Assembly: GCA_002413065.1 (NCBI GenBank)
Contig: DHWH01000014.1
Span: 1 to 9,974 of the forward strand
Origin: Patescibacteria group bacterium UBA5187
Lineage (GTDB): Bacteria; Patescibacteriota; Minisyncoccia; Phycocordibacterales; PALSA-1337
Reading direction: 5' to 3'
DNA: 9,974 nucleotides
Shown in pieces: positions 6,465 to 9,974 of the stretch (its first letter is position 1; each line of letters begins with the position of its first letter). The notes under the pieces are model-generated. The model saw nothing but the letters and a program-made list of their open reading frames with translations. It ran no database searches and was not told where the DNA came from. The position numbers and the translations under genes are program-made.

Positions 6465-7156
6465 ACTTTTGCTCCTTCATTGTATTCTTCAGTATTTAAT
6501 CCTTTACCTACGCCAGGAGATTTTTCAGCCTTGACCTTCGCTTTCTCAACTATTTCCTTTACCTGTAGTCTGGTTTTCAACTTGCTATATTCTAAATCAA
6601 GCATCGTATAAGCCGCATGTGCACCACCTGTGCCTATCGTGGCATATCCCTCAGTGGTTTTTAATTGCGGCTGTAAATTATTTTGTAAAAGAAATATATG
6701 CCACGAACCATCTTCAAACCCAGCAATTATGAATTGAACGTCAAAAACAGATGAGCTGAGTTGTTGATCGATTGCTTGTGTGAGAGTTGTCTGATATTTA
6801 GCGTGGTTCTGATAGTACTCTTGCAAGTCCTTTATTCCTCTTGGTTTTAAAATCCCTTCCTCCAGCCAGTGATTTCTGTAATCGTCATACTGATTTTTTA
6901 GTTCTGTTACAACATCTTTGAGCTTCTTACTCGTGTCAGTCCCTACTTTCTTCTTGGTATTTTCCAATATAGTAAAGGCATGTTGAATTGTCCCTGCTAG
7001 TAATACAACCTTCGTATCAGTGAAGTGATATATCTTATTCACGTCATCTTGCTCGTATTGATAAGCAACTGACGCATTTGTGCTTGTCAGCATCTTATCG
7101 GTAGTTAAAATAACTGATTTTCCATTATCTGCAATTGCTCCTATGCATACTGTCAT
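6461..7156 (-). CDS. Proteasome-subunit-like Ntn-hydrolase family protein
   Basis: A 231-residue protein whose N-terminal half resembles the proteasome/HslV fold: MTVCIGAI at the start, a central NGKSVILTTDKM strand-turn (residues 11-22), NKIYHF at 40-45, and VVLLAGT at 50-56, corresponding to the TTV, LAADRR, KKIY and TAG landmarks of beta subunits. If Met is removed, T2 would be the N-terminal nucleophile and D20 would match the catalytic Asp. The residue at the usual catalytic Lys33 position appears to be D37, so activity in the canonical way is uncertain. The tail (about 205-231) is charged and probably disordered. No partner, ATPase or maturation gene is adjacent. Two sampled 60-base rows are near 32% GC, against about 50% in infB, hinting at transfer. 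ATG 7156 is supported by an extended -10 element. It ends overlapping the convergent gene remnant. Confidence 0.7.
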   Translation of the reverse strand: MTVCIGAIADNGKSVILTTDKMLTSTNASVAYQYEQDDVNKIYHFTDTKVVLLAGTIQHAFTILENTKKKVGTDTSKKLKDVVTELKNQYDDYRNHWLEEGILKPRGIKDLQEYYQNHAKYQTTLTQAIDQQLSSSVFDVQFIIAGFEDGSWHIFLLQNNLQPQLKTTEGYATIGTGGAHAAYTMLDLEYSKLKTRLQVKEIVEKAKVKAEKSPGVGKGLNTEEYNEGAKV

Positions 7157-7163
7157 GTAGGCG

Positions 7164-7172
7164 ATTGTAGCA
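7164..7172 (-). promoter_or_regulatory. Extended -10 promoter of the proteasome-like gene
   Basis: On the minus strand, TGC-TACAAT ends 7 nt before ATG 7156, identical to the element before the 60-aa membrane protein. A weak TTACAA lies 17 bp further upstream. A leaderless transcript is predicted. Confidence 0.6.
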
Positions 7173-7237
7173 TCAATTTCTACTTTTTGTAATTGACTAG
7201 ATATTTTTATATATCTTGTTAAGAGATATGTACGGAC

Positions 7238-7246
7238 TTATCCACA
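7238..7246 (+). promoter_or_regulatory. DnaA-box-like 9-mer
   Basis: TTATCCACA matches the bacterial DnaA-box consensus TTATNCACA exactly. It lies 8 nt upstream of the -35 of the SOS promoter, between divergent genes. A single box does not make an origin; it may be regulatory or chance. Confidence 0.35.
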
Positions 7247-7254
7247 GCTTTTTG

Positions 7255-7283
7255 TTGACGGTGAACTATCGTTCACCTATACT
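7255..7283 (+). promoter_or_regulatory. Sigma70-type promoter of the SOS-controlled 67-aa gene
   Basis: TTGACG at 7255-7260 and TATACT at 7278-7283 are separated by exactly 17 bp, a near-consensus promoter and the only one in the window with a clear -35. The transcript would start near 7290, leaving a leader of about 38 nt before ATG 7328 with no evident ribosome binding site. Confidence 0.8.
7260..7277 (+). promoter_or_regulatory. LexA operator (Cheo-box type)
   Basis: GGTGAACTATCGTTCACC is a perfect 7+7 inverted repeat around TATC and contains GAAC-N4-GTTC, the core recognised by LexA in Gram-positive and many other non-proteobacterial phyla. It fills the promoter spacer, so bound LexA would block RNA polymerase. 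The lexA gene lies 310 nt downstream. Confidence 0.85.
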
Positions 7284-7327
7284 ATGGAGGCATTAAAAAC
7301 GCCTGCAAAGCTAACCCATATATCAAC

Positions 7328-7531
7328 ATGAGCAAGTATCAAACCATCAGAACTGTGCGAGTCGAGATCGAGAAACTCAATCATCAGATTGATCTCAAGA
7401 TCATACAAGGTGCATCATATAGACGTGAAGCACTGCGTCACAAATTACTTAGAAGCCAGCTTTCTCGACTTGTCCCGCAACGCTCAAGCTGGTTCGGCAA
7501 GTCATTGAGTCTCATCTCCGTATTTCTGTAA
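7328..7531 (+). CDS. Small basic SOS-controlled protein, hypothetical
   Basis: A 67-residue protein, strongly basic and predicted largely helical: a first helix at about 5-27 (RTVRVEIEKLNHQIDLKII), a second at about 30-48 (YRREALRHKLLRSQLSRL), then a short hydrophobic, possibly membrane-interacting C-terminus WFGKSLSLISVFL. I do not recognise a characterised family. Its promoter carries a perfect LexA operator, so it should be induced by DNA damage, and lexA follows 55 nt downstream, possibly partly cotranscribed. Small SOS genes beside lexA elsewhere (for example yneA in Bacillus) block cell division, but there is no sequence similarity here and that role is only a hypothesis. Confidence 0.72.
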   Translation: MSKYQTIRTVRVEIEKLNHQIDLKIIQGASYRREALRHKLLRSQLSRLVPQRSSWFGKSLSLISVFL

Positions 7532-7573
7532 TTTTTTAGGCGCTTTTTGTAATCAGAGTGCAGTATCGTAGTG

Positions 7574-7579
7574 TATAAT
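7574..7579 (+). promoter_or_regulatory. -10 element of lexA
   Basis: A consensus TATAAT ends 7 nt before ATG 7587, predicting a leaderless or nearly leaderless lexA message. A TTGTAA at 7547-7552 is too distant (21 bp) to be a good -35. No GAAC-N4-GTTC operator is found between 7532 and 7586. Confidence 0.55.
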
Positions 7580-7586
7580 TCACATT

Positions 7587-8153
7587 ATGTCAGAAGCATA
7601 CAAAAGTAAAATAATTTCTTTCTACAAGCGCACCAAGCGCATGCCGAGTTATGTGGAGATCATGACGCTTCTCGGCTTCAAATCCAAGAACTCCGTATAT
7701 AAGTTGATCAACAAACTCGTGGGTGAGGGCGTTCTCGACAAAGATTCGACCGGACGTTTGGTCCCCAATAAACTTTTTGGGGAGATTCCTTTGCTTGGTT
7801 TGGTTGAAGCGGGATTTCCTGCGGTTGCCGAGGAGCATAATGCAGATACGCTGAGTCTGGACGAATATCTTATTGAACACAAGGATGCTACATATTTATT
7901 GGAAGTTAAAGGCGACTCGATGATCGATGCCGGAATCCAAGAAGGCGATTTGGTTGTTGCTGAACGAAAAGGCGAACCTAAAAATGGGGATATTGTTATT
8001 GCGGAAGTTGATGGCGGTTGGACGATGAAATATTTTCGCAAGCAGGGGAATACTATATTTCTTGAGCCTGCGAATAAAAAATACAGACCTATCTATCCGC
8101 AGCATGACCTCAAGGTTGCTGCTATCGTGAAAGGAGTCGTGAGGAAGTACTAG
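7587..8153 (+). CDS. lexA: LexA repressor, SOS regulator
   Basis: A 188-residue transcriptional repressor that self-cleaves when stimulated by RecA filaments on single-stranded DNA. Residues 1-60 form a winged helix-turn-helix (PSYVEIMTLLGFKS at 20-33 and NSVYKLINKLVGEGVL at 35-50). The S24 peptidase domain follows, with the cleavage site A75-G76 in EAGFPA, nucleophile S111 in KGDSM, general base K148 in TMKYF, and the G-D-x-V-V motif at 120-124. All residues needed for autocleavage are present. The DNA-binding domain is slightly shorter than in E. coli LexA (202 residues in total). A matching operator lies upstream of the neighbouring 67-aa gene. It converges with infB, with stops 29 bp apart. 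The start is fixed by the TATAAT just upstream. Confidence 0.94.
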   Translation: MSEAYKSKIISFYKRTKRMPSYVEIMTLLGFKSKNSVYKLINKLVGEGVLDKDSTGRLVPNKLFGEIPLLGLVEAGFPAVAEEHNADTLSLDEYLIEHKDATYLLEVKGDSMIDAGIQEGDLVVAERKGEPKNGDIVIAEVDGGWTMKYFRKQGNTIFLEPANKKYRPIYPQHDLKVAAIVKGVVRKY

Positions 8154-8182
8154 GTATTTGCCCGGACACTTATTTGCCGGAT

Positions 8183-9772
8183 TTATCTTGTGGTTTTCTC
8201 AACTGTTCTTACAGCCTCAATGCGATCGCCAGGCGCGATTTCTATTTTTGCATCGAGCATCATGCCGAATTCATGTCCCTCCGTCACTTCCTTCGCGCGT
8301 ACTTTTTGTGCCTGCAGTTCACGGATCTTGCCGCGGCCGATCTCCGTGTCTCTGCGGATGATTCGTACATCATTGCCGCTTTCGATCATGCCTGTTTCGA
8401 CTTTGCCGCCTATGACTTGGCGGTCTTTATCTTTCGAGAACAGAGCCATGATTTTTGCGCGGCCGGTCACTTCTTCCACGTACTCTTTTGGCACTTTGGA
8501 TAACAGGGTATTTTTTACAAATTCGGATACTTCATAAATGATCGAGAATGATTTGATGATCAAAGGCATGGGAGAACGTTCGATCAGGGTAGCCGCTTTT
8601 TTATTCGGTGACGCGTTGAATCCGATGACAATGATGTTAGGATCGCTTTGCGCCAGTTTGACGTCATTCTCATTTATGTCGCCGATTCCCTGTGAAATGA
8701 GCTTGATATGGACTTTGTCGTGCTTTATTTTCTGAAGTTCAAATATCACTCCTTCAAGACTGCCGATAACGTCGGCTTTGATGACAAGGGGAATAGTGAC
8801 GATTTCTTCCTCCACTTCCTCGGTCCAATCGGTTCCATTTTCGCCATCAGTTTTTTTCTTTTTCTCGGGAGGGACGATTGATTGAGCCTGTTTTGATTTG
8901 ATAAGGCGCTGTTCGTTCTGATAGTCCTCAATTATTTTCTCGGCATTTTTTTTGCTTGAGACCGTTAGAAATTGCGCGCCGGATGTCGGCATGGTGCTCC
9001 AGCCGAGAATGCGTACCGGCATGGATGCGTGTGCGGATTCGATCTTTTCGCCTTTGAAATTTTCGATGAATCGAACCGGCGCGTATGAACCGTCGGCCAC
9101 TACGAAAGATCCGGTCACAAGGGTTCCGTCCTTGATGAGCAGGGTGGCTGAAATGCCTTTGCGGGTATCGAGAGTCGATTCTATGACTACGCCATGGGCG
9201 GGCGCTTCCGGATTTGTCTTCAGATCCGCGAGTTCTGCGACGAGCATGATCATTTCCAGAAGTTCAGGAATGCCTTCCCCGGTAACTGCCGAAATGGCCA
9301 CGCAGGGCACATCTCCGCCCCAGCCTTCGACATAGATTTCATTTTCACCTAAACTCTGCTTTGCTTTTTCGATATTGGCGTTGGGTTTGTCTGTTTTGGT
9401 AATGGCAACTACGAATGGAATACCTCCGGCTTTAATATTTTTGTAAGCCTCGACGGTCTGCGGTTTGACGCCGTCTTCTGCTGATACGACCAGGATGGCA
9501 ACATCGGCTGCTTGTGCGCCGCGTTCTCGGATCGTGCGGAATGCCTCATGACCGGGCGTATCCAAAAAAGTGATGACATGCTTTTTTCCGTCAGCGGAAA
9601 TATGCTCGGCTTCGTATGCGCCTACGTGCTGCGTGATGCCTCCCGCCTCTCCGGCAACAACATTTTCCTTGCGTATGTAATCAAGGAGCGTTGATTTGCC
9701 ATGGTCAATGTGTCCCATGATGACGACCACGGGCGGACGACTAACCAATTTTTGTTGGGTATTTGCTTCCAT
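8183..9772 (-). CDS. infB: Translation initiation factor IF-2, short form
   Basis: A GTPase that delivers initiator tRNA to the small ribosomal subunit and promotes subunit joining. In 529 residues it shows G1 GHIDHGKS at 20-27, the switch motif GGITQHVG at 44-51, G3 DTPGH at 71-75, and a G4 that reads TKTD at 125-128 instead of NKxD. G5-like SAVTGEG follows. Domain II lies at about 185-275, a charged linker with KKKK at about 310-330, the IF-2 domain III around 330-430, and the C-terminal fMet-tRNA-binding beta-barrel to the end, including VTGRAKI and EFGMMLDAKIEIAPGD. The long N-terminal domains of typical IF-2 (700-900 residues) are absent, as is common in reduced genomes. It is the only clear housekeeping gene besides lexA. 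The ATG lies about 10 residues before the GTPase domain. Confidence 0.96.
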   Translation of the reverse strand: MEANTQQKLVSRPPVVVIMGHIDHGKSTLLDYIRKENVVAGEAGGITQHVGAYEAEHISADGKKHVITFLDTPGHEAFRTIRERGAQAADVAILVVSAEDGVKPQTVEAYKNIKAGGIPFVVAITKTDKPNANIEKAKQSLGENEIYVEGWGGDVPCVAISAVTGEGIPELLEMIMLVAELADLKTNPEAPAHGVVIESTLDTRKGISATLLIKDGTLVTGSFVVADGSYAPVRFIENFKGEKIESAHASMPVRILGWSTMPTSGAQFLTVSSKKNAEKIIEDYQNEQRLIKSKQAQSIVPPEKKKKTDGENGTDWTEEVEEEIVTIPLVIKADVIGSLEGVIFELQKIKHDKVHIKLISQGIGDINENDVKLAQSDPNIIVIGFNASPNKKAATLIERSPMPLIIKSFSIIYEVSEFVKNTLLSKVPKEYVEEVTGRAKIMALFSKDKDRQVIGGKVETGMIESGNDVRIIRRDTEIGRGKIRELQAQKVRAKEVTEGHEFGMMLDAKIEIAPGDRIEAVRTVEKTTR

Positions 9773-9794
9773 AAGTTACATTCATTAAAAAGGC

Positions 9795-9803
9795 AGTATA
9801 GCA
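9795..9803 (-). promoter_or_regulatory. Extended -10 promoter of infB
   Basis: On the minus strand, TGC-TATACT ends 22 nt before ATG 9772, implying a leader of about 15 nt. The -35 position, TGGATA, overlaps a DnaA-box-like 9-mer. Confidence 0.6.
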
Positions 9804-9816
9804 GGGAAGCTTCGCC

Positions 9817-9825
9817 TTATCCACA
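9817..9825 (+). promoter_or_regulatory. DnaA-box-like 9-mer at the infB promoter
   Basis: TTATCCACA, identical to the one at 7238-7246 and to the DnaA-box consensus, falls at the -35 region of the infB promoter. It could be a DnaA control site or simply the form taken by this -35 region. Confidence 0.35.
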
Positions 9826-9853
9826 CTGAATGCGTAAGGATATGCAGATTAGG

Positions 9854-9862
9854 TGTTATTAT
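9854..9862 (+). promoter_or_regulatory. Extended -10 promoter of the secreted protein gene
   Basis: TGT-TATTAT ends 7 nt before ATG 9870, the same short spacing seen before lexA and the proteasome-like gene. Confidence 0.45.
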
Positions 9863-9869
9863 TATTCGT

Positions 9870-9974
9870 ATGAAATACACCTTATCATTTGTTCTTTTTA
9901 TTATTGGAATCTTTTTGCTGCCAATTTCAGCTGCGCATGCGGTTATTCTTGCGGAAGTAGGCGTTCGTGATCCG
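9870..9974 (+). CDS. Secreted or surface protein, 3'-truncated at window edge
   Basis: Thirty-five codons are visible and stay open to the end of the window. They encode a typical signal peptide: MKYT, a hydrophobic core LSFVLFIIGIFLLPI, and a likely cleavage site after AAHA at about residue 24. The mature protein begins VILAEVGVRDP. It is divergent from infB and has its own -10 element. The mature domain is beyond the window, so no function is assigned. Confidence 0.65.
   Translation, partial: MKYTLSFVLFIIGIFLLPISAAHAVILAEVGVRDP

Noticed and set aside
7284..7330. 15-codon leader ORF (ATG 7284) whose TGA overlaps the ATG of the 67-aa gene
   Set aside because: The ATG directly follows the -10 hexamer and lies upstream of the expected transcription start near 7290, so it is probably not in the message.
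7571..7583. GTG-N7-CAC near the lexA start as a possible LexA site
   Set aside because: It lacks GAAC and GTTC and the spacing differs from the perfect operator at 7260-7277.
8154..8182. CCGG-containing repeat between lexA and infB as a bidirectional terminator
   Set aside because: Only four bases pair and there is no adjacent T-run on either strand.
8190..8537. Plus-strand open frames across infB
   Set aside because: These are shadows of the minus-strand infB frame, which shows every IF-2 motif.

Overview
The window reads as a fragment of a Candidate Phyla Radiation genome (Patescibacteria, most likely a Parcubacteria-type lineage). The signs are a short IF-2 that begins almost directly at its GTPase domain, class F-type sortases with a PNTG-type substrate, a small LexA, very compact intergenic spaces, near absence of Shine-Dalgarno sequences, and many small membrane proteins. 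This placement is an inference from gene content; no taxonomic marker was searched. Bases 1-19 are exactly the Illumina Nextera/Tn5 mosaic-end adapter, so the left edge is a contig end with uncut adapter and the first gene is truncated there.

Layout. (1) 21-1643, a 5'-truncated membrane sensor histidine kinase, whose AT-rich transmembrane half switches abruptly near base 840 to a GC-rich catalytic half. (2) 1691-2935, a multi-spanning GT-C type glycosyltransferase. (3) 2998-3330 on the minus strand, an orphan CHC2-like zinc-finger protein with its own extended -10 promoter and a probable terminator. (4) 3570-5760, a surface-protein cassette: class F-type sortase, 50-aa lmo0937-like membrane protein, Ser/Thr-rich secreted protein with an APNTG sorting signal, and a second sortase. 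(5) 5856-7156, an AT-rich stretch with a two-helix membrane protein, two overlapping frameshifted gene remnants, and a proteasome-like Ntn-hydrolase homologue on the minus strand. (6) 7255-8153, an SOS segment: a perfect GAAC-N4-GTTC LexA operator fills the 17-bp spacer of a promoter driving a 67-aa basic protein, followed by lexA. (7) 8183-9772 on the minus strand, infB. (8) 9870 onward, the start of a secreted protein cut by the window edge.

Two themes tie the window together. First, many genes have a TGn-TAYAMT-like extended -10 element whose last base lies only 4-9 nt before the start codon, which puts transcription starts at or next to the ATG and suggests widespread leaderless mRNAs. 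Second, the sortase cassette looks self-contained: two paralogous transpeptidases flank what appears to be their substrate, each gene with its own promoter and a strong hairpin separating substrate from the second sortase. The SOS segment suggests a small damage-inducible protein next to lexA, comparable in arrangement to the yneA-lexA arrangement of Bacillus but with no recognisable similarity.
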